Program-made: the position numbers and the translations under genes
Shown: positions 47,411 through 56,832 of the stretch, one piece after another
Layout of the letters: each line of letters starts with the position of its first letter
How positions within the stretch are numbered: position 1 is the stretch's first letter
Assembly (NCBI RefSeq): GCF_015687155.1
Contig: NZ_JADPQF010000003.1
Location: 372,001 to 436,000 of the forward strand
Direction of reading: 5' to 3'
Origin: Aliikangiella sp. G2MR2-5
GTDB taxonomy: Bacteria > Pseudomonadota > Gammaproteobacteria > Enterobacterales > Kangiellaceae
DNA: 64,000 bases
Notes under the pieces: generated by a model
What the model saw: only the letters and a program-made list of their open reading frames with translations
Database searches by the model: none
Told to the model about the DNA's origin: nothing

Positions 47411-47836
47411 ATGCGACTCAAACCATCTCTTTTGATATTTCCCGTCCTTACTTTGACTACGGCTTGTTCGACTCACTATAGTGCTCATAGCGGTTATCAT
47501 GGGCACCGACATCACGGTGTATCTGTCGGAGTTCATGGCCACTCTCATGGAAGAGGAGCAGGTGTTTTGGGAGCGCTCATAGTTGGTGGAATTATCGGTC
47601 ATGCACTATCTGAAGCCAAGCATCATGATGAGACACATCAACAACCAAAGTCTGAGGCTGATGCTATAGCCAACGGATATCCTGTAAAAAAGCCGGGCAA
47701 ACAAGTCACGCCGGAAGTTAATGATGAGCAAAATCGTTTCTATCAACTGGGAAAAGATGGCAATTGTTATCTAATGCAAAAGAAAGGCGATGAACTAGAA
47801 ATCGTTTCGGCTGTTCCGCCATTCTCATGCCAGTAA
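47411..47836 (+). CDS. Small His-rich secreted or lipoprotein-like protein, unknown function
   Basis: 141 residues. The N-terminus (MRLKPSLLIFPVLTLTTACS) looks like a lipoprotein signal with Cys19, though the -3 position is Thr rather than Leu. Residues 20-50 hold ten histidines mixed with Gly and Ser, as in STHYSAHSGYHGHRHHG and VHGHSHGRG. A glycine-rich hydrophobic stretch (GVLGALIVGGIIGHALS, 51-67) could insert in a membrane. The C-terminal part ends CYLMQKKGDELEIVSAVPPF. The histidines suggest metal binding, but this is speculation; I recognise no family. Confidence 0.6.
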   Translation: MRLKPSLLIFPVLTLTTACSTHYSAHSGYHGHRHHGVSVGVHGHSHGRGAGVLGALIVGGIIGHALSEAKHHDETHQQPKSEADAIANGYPVKKPGKQVTPEVNDEQNRFYQLGKDGNCYLMQKKGDELEIVSAVPPFSCQ

Positions 47837-47848
47837 TCAGCGGCAATT

Positions 47849-47885
47849 GAAAGGTTGTAATTAGATGTCAATCTTTCCTTTTCTG
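47849..47885. terminator. Terminator between convergent genes
   Basis: GAAAGGTTG pairs with CAATCTTTC (one G-U pair), followed by CTTTTCT on the + strand. It ends the His-rich protein gene, and its right arm overlaps the last codons of the minus-strand GGDEF-EAL gene whose stop is at 47861-47863. Confidence 0.5.
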
Positions 47886-50263
47886 ACAAGCGCAAGCGCT
47901 TCTTTTTCAGGCATTGGTTTCGCTAGATAAAAGCCTTGACCGAGGTTGCATTTCATTTTACATAGAGCGTCGAGTTGATAGTTAGTTTCAATACCTTCGG
48001 CTACCCACTCCAGTTCCATAGATGTCGCCATCGCTTTGATTGCATTAATAATTGGAGAAATACTTTCTTTTTCATTCAGGCTGGCAATAAAACTTCGATC
48101 AACCTTAATTAGATCAAATGGCAGTTGATTAAGATAACTCAGGGAAGAGTAACCGGTCCCAAAATCATCAAGAGAAAGCTTGATACCCAGAGATTTGAGT
48201 TTGTGAAATATCAACCTCGCTTTTGCAATGTTTTTCATTAGCAAGTGTTCGGTAACTTCAATAATCAGGGATTGTGCAGGAATGCTGAACTTTCTTATTA
48301 AGTCATTTATTTCACCGACAAATGAGTTATCTGTAAATCTTTGTGCTGATATGTTGATCGTTAAATAGGGGGGAGTACTGGTGACTTGGCGCCACTTTTT
48401 TAATGTATTCCCCGCTGTTTCCAGAAGCTTTTGATCAATTGCTTGAATAAGATCATATTGTTCTGCGATACCGATAAACTCTCCAGGAGCAATGATCCCT
48501 TTGTCAGGATGATCCCATCTCATCAATGCTTCAAACCCCGCCACCGAAAAATCATTCAAGTTTACAATCGGTTGATAATAAAAAAGTAGCTCATTATTAT
48601 TGATGGCCTGTTCAAGCTCGGTGACTAACTTCTTTTCATATACAACGGCATAGTGCAACGAAGATTCATAGACTTCGATCTTATTTTTTCCACTTCGCTT
48701 GGCATGATACATAGCATGATCAGCATTTTTCATCATTTGCTGTGGAGATTCGCAATTTTCATCGTTAAAAGCGACGCCTATAGATAGTGAAGCAACTATT
48801 GATTGTTTTCCAAAAGTAACTGTTTCATTCATCGAGGTTAGAATTCTTTGGGCTATAGTAATGGCGAAATTTGTGTTGTCCAGATCTTCAAGTAAGATTG
48901 CAAACTCATCTCCGCCAATGCGAGCTAGCGTATCAGAAGTACGTAATTGTTTCTTCATGCGCTGAGCCGTTTCTCGCAGCAATAAATCTCCTGCAGCATG
49001 ACCATAGGAATCGTTTATTTGCTTGAAGTTATCAAAGTCGATAAACAATACCGCAATTGTTGGAGCGCTATTTCTTTGACACCTGAGATAGGCATGATCA
49101 ATTCTATCGACGAATAGCGAGCGATTAGCAAGACCTGTTATTGAGTCATGAATAGCTTGATACTGAAGCTTTTGATCTTTAGTATTTCGATCAATTGCTA
49201 CACTTAAATGCTTGCTTAGGAAAGACAGAAAATTTAAGTCGCTTTCACTAAATGTGACTTTTTCATCATAGCTTTGCAGTGCGATCGCACCACTTAATTC
49301 TGGATTAATTTCAAAAGGGACCGCAAGCCAGCAATAGGGGATTTTTCCATAGCGAATGGTTTGTCCAAGCTGATATCGTTTTTGTAGTTCCTTGTTGTCC
49401 GCTATTAAAGGGCTTTGTTTGCGAATAACTTCTGCTACGAGAGTTTGTTGCATCTGTTCGGTTGAAAGGTTTAAATCAAAATTGAGTTGGCTTCCATGTT
49501 CGCTATCATTGAGAAAAGGAGCGGAGTAAAGATTTTTTTCTTTGTCATAAAGCACGATACAAAAGCTCTCAGTATTAATCTGTTTGCGAATCAGGTTGTG
49601 GAGTTGGCTATAAAATTCCTCCGGAGATTGTGCGTCGTGAGTTATTTCCGAAATGTTAAAGTAGGCTTCTGATAGCTTGTGAGCGACAGACTTTTCCTTT
49701 AATGTTTCTTCTAATTGAAGAATGTTTTTTTCCAGGGCAACCTTGGAGGCGAGTACTGATGCTAATACTTTGACATATCGTAGGTGGTCGCGAGTGTAAA
49801 AATTTTTGAGGCTGTGCTCAGAGTCGATAACACCAAGTAGTTTTCCTCGAAACAGGATCGGCACCGCTAACTCGGAAGCTCTAGCTCTATCGTCAATTAT
49901 GTACTCTGGCTCTTCAGAAGTGTCATTAATAAATGAACTGGTCTTTGATTGCGCGCACTTGCCTACAACTCCCTCGCCAAGTTTTATCGTGATTGGATTG
50001 AGTATTTCCTGTCGCACCGGATTTTTAGGGCCAAATGCTGCTACCTGGACCAGATATCCCTTTTCTTCATCAAATAGATAAATCACACAATCTTCGAAGT
50101 TGAGTGCCTTAATCGTGTGGTGAGCGACATGCCAGACAGCATCCTTAATTGTTTCTATCGTGTTTACTTCTTCGACAAATTCAACCAAAGCTTCAAGAGC
50201 GCGCTGCTTTTCAAATAAGCTGAGTTGATTGTTTGAAAGTTTATTGTCGGGCGAAGATCCCAT
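47861..50263 (-). CDS. GAF-GAF-GGDEF-EAL cyclic-di-GMP protein
   Basis: Soluble bifunctional c-di-GMP signalling protein, 800 residues. Two GAF domains (about 25-175 and 210-360) precede GGDEF (370-535) and EAL (545-795). The active sites look intact: RIGGDEFA with GGDEF at 450-454, the RxxD I-site Arg441-Asp444 five residues before it, FEALMRW (Glu578), LDDFGTGYSSL (Asp699-Asp700) and VAEGIET (Glu756). It may synthesise or degrade c-di-GMP according to its GAF ligands. No transmembrane helix is seen. Terminators separate it from both neighbours, so it is probably transcribed alone. Confidence 0.93.
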   Translation of the reverse strand: MGSSPDNKLSNNQLSLFEKQRALEALVEFVEEVNTIETIKDAVWHVAHHTIKALNFEDCVIYLFDEEKGYLVQVAAFGPKNPVRQEILNPITIKLGEGVVGKCAQSKTSSFINDTSEEPEYIIDDRARASELAVPILFRGKLLGVIDSEHSLKNFYTRDHLRYVKVLASVLASKVALEKNILQLEETLKEKSVAHKLSEAYFNISEITHDAQSPEEFYSQLHNLIRKQINTESFCIVLYDKEKNLYSAPFLNDSEHGSQLNFDLNLSTEQMQQTLVAEVIRKQSPLIADNKELQKRYQLGQTIRYGKIPYCWLAVPFEINPELSGAIALQSYDEKVTFSESDLNFLSFLSKHLSVAIDRNTKDQKLQYQAIHDSITGLANRSLFVDRIDHAYLRCQRNSAPTIAVLFIDFDNFKQINDSYGHAAGDLLLRETAQRMKKQLRTSDTLARIGGDEFAILLEDLDNTNFAITIAQRILTSMNETVTFGKQSIVASLSIGVAFNDENCESPQQMMKNADHAMYHAKRSGKNKIEVYESSLHYAVVYEKKLVTELEQAINNNELLFYYQPIVNLNDFSVAGFEALMRWDHPDKGIIAPGEFIGIAEQYDLIQAIDQKLLETAGNTLKKWRQVTSTPPYLTINISAQRFTDNSFVGEINDLIRKFSIPAQSLIIEVTEHLLMKNIAKARLIFHKLKSLGIKLSLDDFGTGYSSLSYLNQLPFDLIKVDRSFIASLNEKESISPIINAIKAMATSMELEWVAEGIETNYQLDALCKMKCNLGQGFYLAKPMPEKEALALVRKGKIDI

Positions 50264-50408
50264 ATTTAAGTACTTGTTTTATCTGGATAATTAAATTCTA
50301 ATGCTACCAATAAAGTATAGTCAGCTATGCATTACTTTGCCTAAATTAGTAGCAAGGTTCGCATTCAGGAACTAACTAGAGCTGTGAAGGAGCATAAACA
50401 AACAGCAA

Positions 50409-50438
50409 CAAAAAAGGTCCTGAAAATAGGACCTTTTT
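50409..50438 (-). terminator. Rho-independent terminator of rpoD
   Basis: AAAAAGGTCCT and AGGACCTTTTT form an 11-bp stem with a 6-nt loop. On the minus strand the stem is followed by TTTTTTG. It lies 28 bp after the rpoD stop and before the GAF-GGDEF-EAL gene. Confidence 0.88.
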
Positions 50439-50465
50439 GGCATTCGGCAATTAATTATCTGCTAC

Positions 50466-52322
50466 TTATTCGTCCAGGAAGCTTCTTAAGCGATCTGAGC
50501 GAGTTGGGTGACGCAGTTTGCGTAGAGCTTTAGCCTCGATTTGTCGAATACGCTCACGAGTTACATCGAACTGTTTACCAACCTCTTCCAGAGTATGGTC
50601 TGTATTCATATCAATTCCAAATCTCATGCGAAGGACCTTTGCTTCTCTGGCTGTCAGGCCAGAAAGTACTGACTTGGTCGCTTCTCTTAGGCTTTCTGAA
50701 GTTGCAGAGTCAATAGGGGAGTCCTGATTGGCATCTTCAATAAAGTCGCCCAAGTGCGAATCTTCGTCATCACCAATCGGGGTTTCCATTGAGATAGGCT
50801 CTTTAGCAATTTTAAGAACCTTACGGATCTTATCTTCCGGCATATCCATGCGTTCTGCCAACTCTTCAGGCTGAGGCTCGCGACCCATCTCCTGCAACAT
50901 TTGACGCGAAATACGATTGAGTTTATTGATGGTTTCAATCATATGCACCGGAATACGAATAGTTCTGGCTTGATCGGCAATGGAACGTGTAATTGCCTGA
51001 CGGATCCACCAGGTTGCATAGGTAGAAAACTTATACCCTCGACGATATTCAAACTTATCAACCGCCTTCATCAAACCAATATTACCTTCCTGAATTAAAT
51101 CCAGAAATTGTAATCCGCGATTTGTATATTTCTTAGCGATAGAAATAACCAGACGCAGGTTAGCTTCGACCATTTCTTTCTTAGCACGTCGAGCTTTAGC
51201 TTCACCTATGGACATGCGACGATTGGTTTCTTTGACTTCAGCAATCGTCAGGCTGCTGTCCTGCTCAACTTTCGCCATCTTGTTTTGTGCGCGAATAATG
51301 TCTTCCGCAACCTCTTCCAACGCGTCCCGGTAAGCAGGGTCTTTCGATAGAATAGAGTCGATCCATTTAGCGTTAGTTTCATTGCCTGGGAAAGACTTAA
51401 TGAATTCTTTACGTGGCATTTTCGCCGACTCAGTCGCCAGACGCATAATTAAACGTTCCTGGGTACGCAGCGTTGCCATACGATCACGCATTTTCTCGGA
51501 CAAGCGATCAAACATCTTGGGAAGTAAGCGGAACTTAAGGAAAGTTTCTTTCATTTCCTCAATATGCTTAACTGCATTTTTATGGTGTCTGCCATATTTG
51601 CCCACAGCAGCAATAGACTTTTCGTAATGGCTTCTTAGCTCAGAAAAGTATTCCGCTGCTACTTCAGGGTCTGGACCATTGGCAGCCTCATCCTCATCAT
51701 CTTCGTCAGTTTCCAGATCAGAATCTTCATCATCCAGTTCTTCATCAGGCACCTCACTACCAACGTGACTTGCAGCCATCGCAGCTTCTTCTTCCGTATC
51801 TGCAAATCCGGTAATAATATCGGTTAAACGGATTTCTTCTGCCTGGAATCGGTCATATTCATCCAACAGCATTGAGATGGTTTCTGGGTATTCCGCAATG
51901 GAAGCTAAAACTTGTCGAATACCATCTTCTATGCGGCGGGCGATTTCTATTTCGCCTTCTCGAGTCAATAGCTCTACGGTTCCCATTTCCCGCATATACA
52001 TACGTACAGGATCCGTTGTTCGGCCAAACTCGCTATCGACGCTGGCAAGGGCTGCGGCTGCTTCTTCTGCCGCATCTTCATCAGGAGCAGAAGAGTCGGC
52101 CATCAACAAAGCGTCGGCTTCAGGTGCAGATTCAAATACCTGAATCCCCATGTCATTGATCATACTAATAATATCTTCAACCTGATCCGGGTCGACGATA
52201 TCTGGTGGTAGGTGGTCATTGACTTCTGAGTAGGTTAGATAGCCTTGTTCCTTACCACGTGTTATCAAAAGCTTCAGCTGAGACTGCTGCGATACCTTCG
52301 ATGAAGGGGAGTTATCTGTCAT
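50466..52322 (-). CDS. rpoD: RNA polymerase primary sigma factor (sigma-70)
   Basis: Vegetative sigma factor. 618 residues, E. coli-like length. An N-terminal region 1.1 (about 1-95) precedes [20 protein letters not shown] (region 1.2), a long acidic non-conserved insert (about 180-215, [20 protein letters not shown]), then region 2 with [20 protein letters not shown] and [20 protein letters not shown], region 3 and region 4.2 [19 protein letters not shown]. It has its own promoter (52406-52435) and a strong terminator. It lies downstream of dnaG, as in the macromolecular-synthesis operon. Confidence 0.97.
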   Translation of the reverse strand: MTDNSPSSKVSQQSQLKLLITRGKEQGYLTYSEVNDHLPPDIVDPDQVEDIISMINDMGIQVFESAPEADALLMADSSAPDEDAAEEAAAALASVDSEFGRTTDPVRMYMREMGTVELLTREGEIEIARRIEDGIRQVLASIAEYPETISMLLDEYDRFQAEEIRLTDIITGFADTEEEAAMAASHVGSEVPDEELDDEDSDLETDEDDEDEAANGPDPEVAAEYFSELRSHYEKSIAAVGKYGRHHKNAVKHIEEMKETFLKFRLLPKMFDRLSEKMRDRMATLRTQERLIMRLATESAKMPRKEFIKSFPGNETNAKWIDSILSKDPAYRDALEEVAEDIIRAQNKMAKVEQDSSLTIAEVKETNRRMSIGEAKARRAKKEMVEANLRLVISIAKKYTNRGLQFLDLIQEGNIGLMKAVDKFEYRRGYKFSTYATWWIRQAITRSIADQARTIRIPVHMIETINKLNRISRQMLQEMGREPQPEELAERMDMPEDKIRKVLKIAKEPISMETPIGDDEDSHLGDFIEDANQDSPIDSATSESLREATKSVLSGLTAREAKVLRMRFGIDMNTDHTLEEVGKQFDVTRERIRQIEAKALRKLRHPTRSDRLRSFLDE

Positions 52323-52405
52323 TCAAAATACCTTAAAATCAGACTTAAAAACTTCAGTAATTCAATTTCTTTGGCGGGGCCAATTCGCTGAACACGAAAC
52401 CGCCA

Positions 52406-52435
52406 ATTATACACAGTCTAGACCCCGATCAGCAA
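52406..52435 (-). promoter_or_regulatory. Sigma-70 promoter of rpoD
   Basis: On the minus strand TTGCTG (52435-52430) and a perfect TATAAT (52411-52406) are 18 bp apart, about 85-115 bp before the rpoD start. It allows rpoD expression independently of rpsU-dnaG. Confidence 0.65.
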
Positions 52436-52574
52436 GATTACTAATCGCTAAGTGGAGACAATGACAACATTTTTCAAGTTATCGGCCGCAAATCACAAAA
52501 ATAAAATCAGGAACCCTGTTTTCGGTAAAATTACCTTAATTTTCTTGCCGGAGGTATTGGCAGAAAAGCGGGAG

Positions 52575-54440
52575 CTAACCTTGCTTACTCAGCTCTGCCT
52601 GAAGGCGCTTCATTTCCTCTTTTTCTGCAGCGGTGACGCTGCCATTACGAACTTTCTCGAGAAGTGAGTCCCATTGATCGAGTAAGTAGTTCTTTTCCAG
52701 TCGTTTAAATATTTCGCTGAGTTCAGCATTAATATTCTCAGATTCTGCATAAAGTGGCTGATTTGCCAGTTTAATCAAGTGAGGGTGCTCTGCTGTTCCA
52801 CGCCAGTTTTCAACAAGAATGGCAGTTGTAACTTCTTCATTTTTCTCAATAATTTTTATCAGGTTGAGCAAAATTCGAGCTCCGAGCTCTTCAATGGAGC
52901 CTAGCCAGGACATATCGGCAGGTGGTAAAGCTTCTGGGTGTTGAAGTAACAAGGCTATGGCGCGGCGAAATGGTGCTTTGTTTCTAGATTCCGTTTGCTG
53001 ATTTATATGAGAAGGAGGGGGTTCTTCATATGAAGTGGACCCGAAGGCTGACTGGTTTTGCTGAAACTTCCTGTCAGGCTCAAAGTTATTGGAGTTTGAA
53101 GGAGTCTGTGTGCTGTTCGCAACAGCCTTTGTGCCGGAGCTGCTATCTTCTCGCCAGCTCTCTTCGAGTTGTCTGTCAGCCAGACCTGATAGTTCTGCAA
53201 TTTTGTGAGTAAAGCGCGATAAAAGTATGGGATCTGTGATTTGTTGGGCAAAGGGTTTTGCCAGATGTACCAGTTTAGCCGGGCCTTCAAAAGTATTCAT
53301 ATCTACCTGGCTGGTCAGGTGTTCAATCAGATAATCAAACAGGGTAGATGCCGACTCAACTCGCTCATTGAAAGCTTTCATGCCGATTGCTCTAACCATA
53401 CTGTCGGGGTCTTCACCATCAGGAAGGAACATCAGGCGAACTTCACGTGTGTCTTTTAACTGAGGAAGGGCATGGTTTAATGCCCTTAATGCAGCCGCTC
53501 TACCCGCGCGGTCACCATCAAAGCAAAAAACCAGGGTATGGCATATGCGAAATAAAGTTTGCAAGTGCTCGCTTGTTGTTGCAGTACCTAATGTTGCTAC
53601 TGAGTTGTAAATGCCATACTGAGCTAGGGCAACAACATCCATATACCCCTCAACAATGATTATTTGCTCGATATCTCTCAGTTTACGGCGCATTTCAAAG
53701 ATGCCATAAAGCTCTTTGCCTTTATGAAACAGCGTTGTTTCCGGAGAGTTTAAGTACTTAGGCTCTCCTTGATCGATAACTCGCCCACCAAATCCTAGTA
53801 CCTGGCCTCTGCGATTTCTAATTGGAAACATAATGCGGTCGCGGAATCGATCATACGCATGACCATTATCTTTGCGAATCATCATGCCTGTTTTCACTAA
53901 TTGCTCTTGCAGCTTTAGCTGATCTTTACCCAGGTGTTGCAGGTTTTGCCACTCTCCGGGCACATATCCAATACCGTAAAGTTTTGCTATTTCGCCGCTT
54001 AAGCCTCTTTGTTTCAGGTATTCGACGGCCTTTATGCCCAGGGGGCGTTTTTTCAAGTTTTGCTGATAACTATCGGCTACTTTTTCCATTAAATCAAAGA
54101 GTTGCTGGTTCTCTGCGTAAACTGCATCATCTTGCCCCGACTCCCTGGGAATATCCATGCTCTGTTGTCCGGCCAAATCTTCCACCGCGGCAACAAAGTC
54201 CTGTCCTTCGTATTCCATCAAGAAAGTCAGTGCATTGCCACTTGCACCACAACCAAAGCAATAATAAAACTGTTTGTCCGGATTAACTGAAAAGGAGGGC
54301 GTTTTTTCATTGTGAAATGGGCAGCACGCGGAATAGTTACGGCCTGCTTTCTTGAGCGGTACTCGACGATCTATGACTTCCACCAGATCGGTTCGTGCCA
54401 ATAGTTCATTGAGAAACGTTTGCGGTATTCGTCCTGCCAT
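52575..54440 (-). CDS. dnaG: DNA primase
   Basis: Synthesises RNA primers at the replication fork. 621 residues. The N-terminal zinc-binding motif has the CHCC arrangement around CCPFHNEKTPSFSV and FYYCFGCGASGNALTFL. The TOPRIM core includes VEGYMDVVALAQYG, SEHLQTLFR and the metal-binding CFDGDRAGRAAALRAL. The C-terminal helicase-binding domain follows residue ~430, after a Ser/Asn-rich linker. It is preceded by yqeY, with a terminator-like hairpin between, and followed by rpoD after 252 bp. Confidence 0.97.
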   Translation of the reverse strand: MAGRIPQTFLNELLARTDLVEVIDRRVPLKKAGRNYSACCPFHNEKTPSFSVNPDKQFYYCFGCGASGNALTFLMEYEGQDFVAAVEDLAGQQSMDIPRESGQDDAVYAENQQLFDLMEKVADSYQQNLKKRPLGIKAVEYLKQRGLSGEIAKLYGIGYVPGEWQNLQHLGKDQLKLQEQLVKTGMMIRKDNGHAYDRFRDRIMFPIRNRRGQVLGFGGRVIDQGEPKYLNSPETTLFHKGKELYGIFEMRRKLRDIEQIIIVEGYMDVVALAQYGIYNSVATLGTATTSEHLQTLFRICHTLVFCFDGDRAGRAAALRALNHALPQLKDTREVRLMFLPDGEDPDSMVRAIGMKAFNERVESASTLFDYLIEHLTSQVDMNTFEGPAKLVHLAKPFAQQITDPILLSRFTHKIAELSGLADRQLEESWREDSSSGTKAVANSTQTPSNSNNFEPDRKFQQNQSAFGSTSYEEPPPSHINQQTESRNKAPFRRAIALLLQHPEALPPADMSWLGSIEELGARILLNLIKIIEKNEEVTTAILVENWRGTAEHPHLIKLANQPLYAESENINAELSEIFKRLEKNYLLDQWDSLLEKVRNGSVTAAEKEEMKRLQAELSKQG

Positions 54441-54507
54441 TAATCCAACAAATCTGGGTGAATATTTATAACATGATGCCTACAGGCATTTTGCCTAATG
54501 GTTACGC

Positions 54508-54537
54508 AAAAAGAAATCTTTTGATGAAAGATCTCTT
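54508..54537 (-). terminator. Terminator-like hairpin between yqeY and dnaG
   Basis: On the minus strand AAGAGATCTTT and AAAGATTTCTT pair around CATCA, and TTTTTGCG follows. It lies about 160 bp after yqeY and 70 bp before dnaG, so it could attenuate dnaG expression from the rpsU promoter. Confidence 0.55.
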
Positions 54538-54695
54538 GTTATTCTGGAGCGGATAATAGCTCTGTGATAGCAATCTCAAATATTATGATTCATTAGGCCA
54601 CGCTGTAGCAGGCTAACACAGAAGAATACAGGGAATAGACAAACATGCGGACGACGCTTATAGTGCGCACGCCATGGCGATTATAATTCCTGAGA

Positions 54696-55142
54696 TTAGT
54701 TGAGTTTCGATTTAACCAAACCGCTAACAGCACCCATATCCGCTCTACCTTGCATTTGCGGCTTGAGGATTGCCATTACTTTACCCATATCGCGCATTGA
54801 TTCTGCGCCAGATTCAGAAATTGCCGAGTCAATCATTGCTGCAACTTCATCATCGTTAAGAGCTTGAGGAAGGAATTCCTGAAGCGCTTCCATCTCCAGT
54901 TTCTCTTTATCCGCCAGATCGTGACGATCCGCAGACTCAAACTGAGAGATAGAGTCTTTACGTTGCTTTATCATCTTATCAAGAATAGCCAAAACGTCAG
55001 CGTCGGTGACTTCAATTTTTTGATCGACTTCGACCTGTTTCACCTGCGCAAGCAACATGCGGATAGCGCCCAGGCGGTCTTTCTGCTTGGCGCGCATTGC
55101 TTCTTTCATGCTGTCTTTAATGTGCACGAGTAACGCTGACAT
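54696..55142 (-). CDS. yqeY: YqeY/GatB-like domain protein
   Basis: 148 residues, with the tRNA-amidotransferase-B-type helical domain. Conserved pattern: IKDSMKEAMRAKQKDRLGAI, then KMIKQRKDSISQFESADRHD, LEALQEFLPQALN-type region, and MRDMGKVMAILKPQMQGRAD. The cellular role is not known with certainty; it is often found between rpsU and dnaG. 55 bp downstream of rpsU on the same strand. Confidence 0.92.
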   Translation of the reverse strand: MSALLVHIKDSMKEAMRAKQKDRLGAIRMLLAQVKQVEVDQKIEVTDADVLAILDKMIKQRKDSISQFESADRHDLADKEKLEMEALQEFLPQALNDDEVAAMIDSAISESGAESMRDMGKVMAILKPQMQGRADMGAVSGLVKSKLN

Positions 55143-55197
55143 ATTTGTCTAACCTTTTGAAATGATTAAGCTAATTTATCGTTTTTAAAACGAAAAA

Positions 55198-55413
55198 TTA
55201 GTATAAACGTTTGCGTTGCAATTGGTCTCTTGAAGCTTTCTTCAGAGCACGCTTAACTGCAGCTGCTTTTTTACGTTTACGAACCGAAGTAGGCTTTTCG
55301 TAGTGCTCACGACGACGGACTTCAGATAAGATTCCTGCTTTTTCGCAAGCGCGCTTAAAGCGACGTAGAGCAATATCAAATGGTTCGTTTTCTTTCAACT
55401 TAACTGCTGGCAT
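55198..55413 (-). CDS. rpsU: 30S ribosomal protein S21
   Basis: 71 residues, basic, standard length. Starts [20 protein letters not shown] with [20 protein letters not shown] and a C-terminal Lys/Arg-rich helix. First gene of the rpsU-yqeY-dnaG-rpoD group, with its own promoter at 55498-55526. A small leader hairpin (AGCTC-ATTT-GAGCT, around 55434-55449) lies upstream of the start. Confidence 0.98.
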   Translation of the reverse strand: MPAVKLKENEPFDIALRRFKRACEKAGILSEVRRREHYEKPTSVRKRKKAAAVKRALKKASRDQLQRKRLY

Positions 55414-55497
55414 TTAAAATAATCCCGGTTTTCGAGCTCAAATGAGCTATTAATCAAATTAAAGGTTAAAAATTCGTCATCTACGACGAGGGCGCAG

Positions 55498-55526
55498 ATT
55501 CTACTGCTTTTTCAAGCTGAATGCAA
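55498..55526 (-). promoter_or_regulatory. Sigma-70 promoter of rpsU with GC-rich discriminator
   Basis: On the minus strand TTGCAT (55526-55521) and TAGAAT (55503-55498) are exactly 17 bp apart, followed by CTGCGCCC. A GC-rich discriminator is typical of promoters under stringent (ppGpp) control, known for ribosomal genes. Its position overlaps a 66-codon open frame that I therefore do not count as a gene. Confidence 0.68.
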
Positions 55527-55721
55527 AGTCCTGATAAAACTTTTTGGCAGTTTTCTTGTTCAGCGGTATGATCTGGCAAAATTTGGTCGCCAAAGGCATT
55601 GTTTTGGTCATAATTACGCTGTTTTTATTAGCTTTTTGCGATTTTATGGCCGAACAGTAAAAAAGCGGTGATAATTTGGCGTCGGTAAATAGTTGTGGCA
55701 ATTAGTCAGGGTAATCCAAAC

Positions 55722-56774
55722 ATGCAAGACCATCAGCAAAAAACAGTCGTAATTCTCGGGATAGAAAGTTCCTGTGATGAAACCGGTGTTGCAATCTATC
55801 ATTCTGAACGAGGAATTATCGCTCATCAGCTTTATTCTCAGGTCAAGGTCCATCAGGAGTATGGCGGTGTAGTTCCTGAACTAGCTTCTCGAGATCATGT
55901 TCGCAAGCTAATGCCACTGATCAAAACTTCTTTGGATGAGGCTAAAATGTCGCCTGAACATATTGACGCGGTTGCCTACACTCAGGGACCCGGATTAATC
56001 GGGGCTTTGTTGGTGGGAGCTTGTGGAGCTAAAGCTTTGGCTATGGCATGGGATAAGCCGGCAATAGGCGTTCATCACCTGGAAGGGCACTTGTTGGCGC
56101 CCATGTTAGAGGAAAAATCTCCTGAATACCCGTTTCTAGCGCTTCTTGTTTCCGGTGGACATACTATGCTGGTGGATGTCAAAGCCCTGGGTGATTATGA
56201 AATTATAGGCGAGTCAATCGACGATGCTGCCGGTGAAGCTTTCGATAAAACTGCCAAAATTATGGGGCTGGATTATCCCGGTGGTCCGCTTTTGGCGAAG
56301 CTGGCGGAAAAAGGAGACGGCAGTGAGGAAAAATTTCCTCGCCCAATGACTGATCGTCCAGGTCTGGATTTTAGTTTTAGTGGTTTGAAGACCTTTGCTG
56401 CCAACAAGGTTTATGCCAGCGACAAGTCTGAGCAATCATTGGCTAATATTGCCGAAGCTTTCCAGCAAGCTGTGGTGGACACACTGGTTATCAAATGTAA
56501 GCGGGCGATTAAACAGACCGGTCACAATCGACTGGTTGTTGCCGGTGGTGTGAGCGCAAACTTATCATTGCGCGAAAAGCTCGCTGAGTTAATGAGCAAA
56601 CATGGTGGTGAAGTTTTCTATCCTCGCCATGAGTATTGTACCGATAACGGCGCCATGATCGCCTACGCCGGTTACTGTCAGTTTGTTGCGGGGAATAAAG
56701 ATAAAGGCCAGGAGATTCAAGTGAATCCGCGCTGGCCTCTTTCAGAAGCTATGACCAGTCAACTTGGCCGATGA
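55722..56774 (+). CDS. tsaD: tRNA N6-adenosine threonylcarbamoyltransferase TsaD
   Basis: Catalytic subunit for t6A37 modification of ANN-decoding tRNAs. 350 residues from ATG 55722; a GTG at 55695 would add nine residues but lacks a ribosome site, whereas AGGG precedes the [19 protein letters not shown] at the N-terminus, [14 protein letters not shown] containing the metal histidines (His119 and His123), SFSGLKTFA, and [15 protein letters not shown] are present. Divergent from rpsU, the usual arrangement in gammaproteobacteria. Confidence 0.96.
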   Translation: MQDHQQKTVVILGIESSCDETGVAIYHSERGIIAHQLYSQVKVHQEYGGVVPELASRDHVRKLMPLIKTSLDEAKMSPEHIDAVAYTQGPGLIGALLVGACGAKALAMAWDKPAIGVHHLEGHLLAPMLEEKSPEYPFLALLVSGGHTMLVDVKALGDYEIIGESIDDAAGEAFDKTAKIMGLDYPGGPLLAKLAEKGDGSEEKFPRPMTDRPGLDFSFSGLKTFAANKVYASDKSEQSLANIAEAFQQAVVDTLVIKCKRAIKQTGHNRLVVAGGVSANLSLREKLAELMSKHGGEVFYPRHEYCTDNGAMIAYAGYCQFVAGNKDKGQEIQVNPRWPLSEAMTSQLGR

Positions 56775-56776
56775 CT

Positions 56777-56810
56777 TAATTGTTATGTGATGAATAATTG
56801 TTAAGTGATG
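56777..56810. repeat. Short direct repeat after tsaD
   Basis: Two 16-bp copies (TAATTGTTATGTGATG at 56777-56792 and TAATTGTTAAGTGATG at 56795-56810) differ at one base and are spaced by two. Located between convergent tsaD and the TraB/GumN gene, directly after the tsaD stop. Probably a local duplication. Confidence 0.6.
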
Positions 56811-56832
56811 GTTCTCTATTAGCTGAGGGAGG

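Noticed and set aside
52452-52667. 71-codon open frame on the + strand across the rpoD-dnaG gap
   Set aside because: It runs into dnaG on the opposite strand and overlaps the rpoD upstream region; no ribosome site and no recognisable protein pattern.
55501-55701. 66-codon open frame on the minus strand between rpsU and tsaD
   Set aside because: No plausible ribosome site, composition unlike a protein, and its 3' end overlaps the rpsU promoter.
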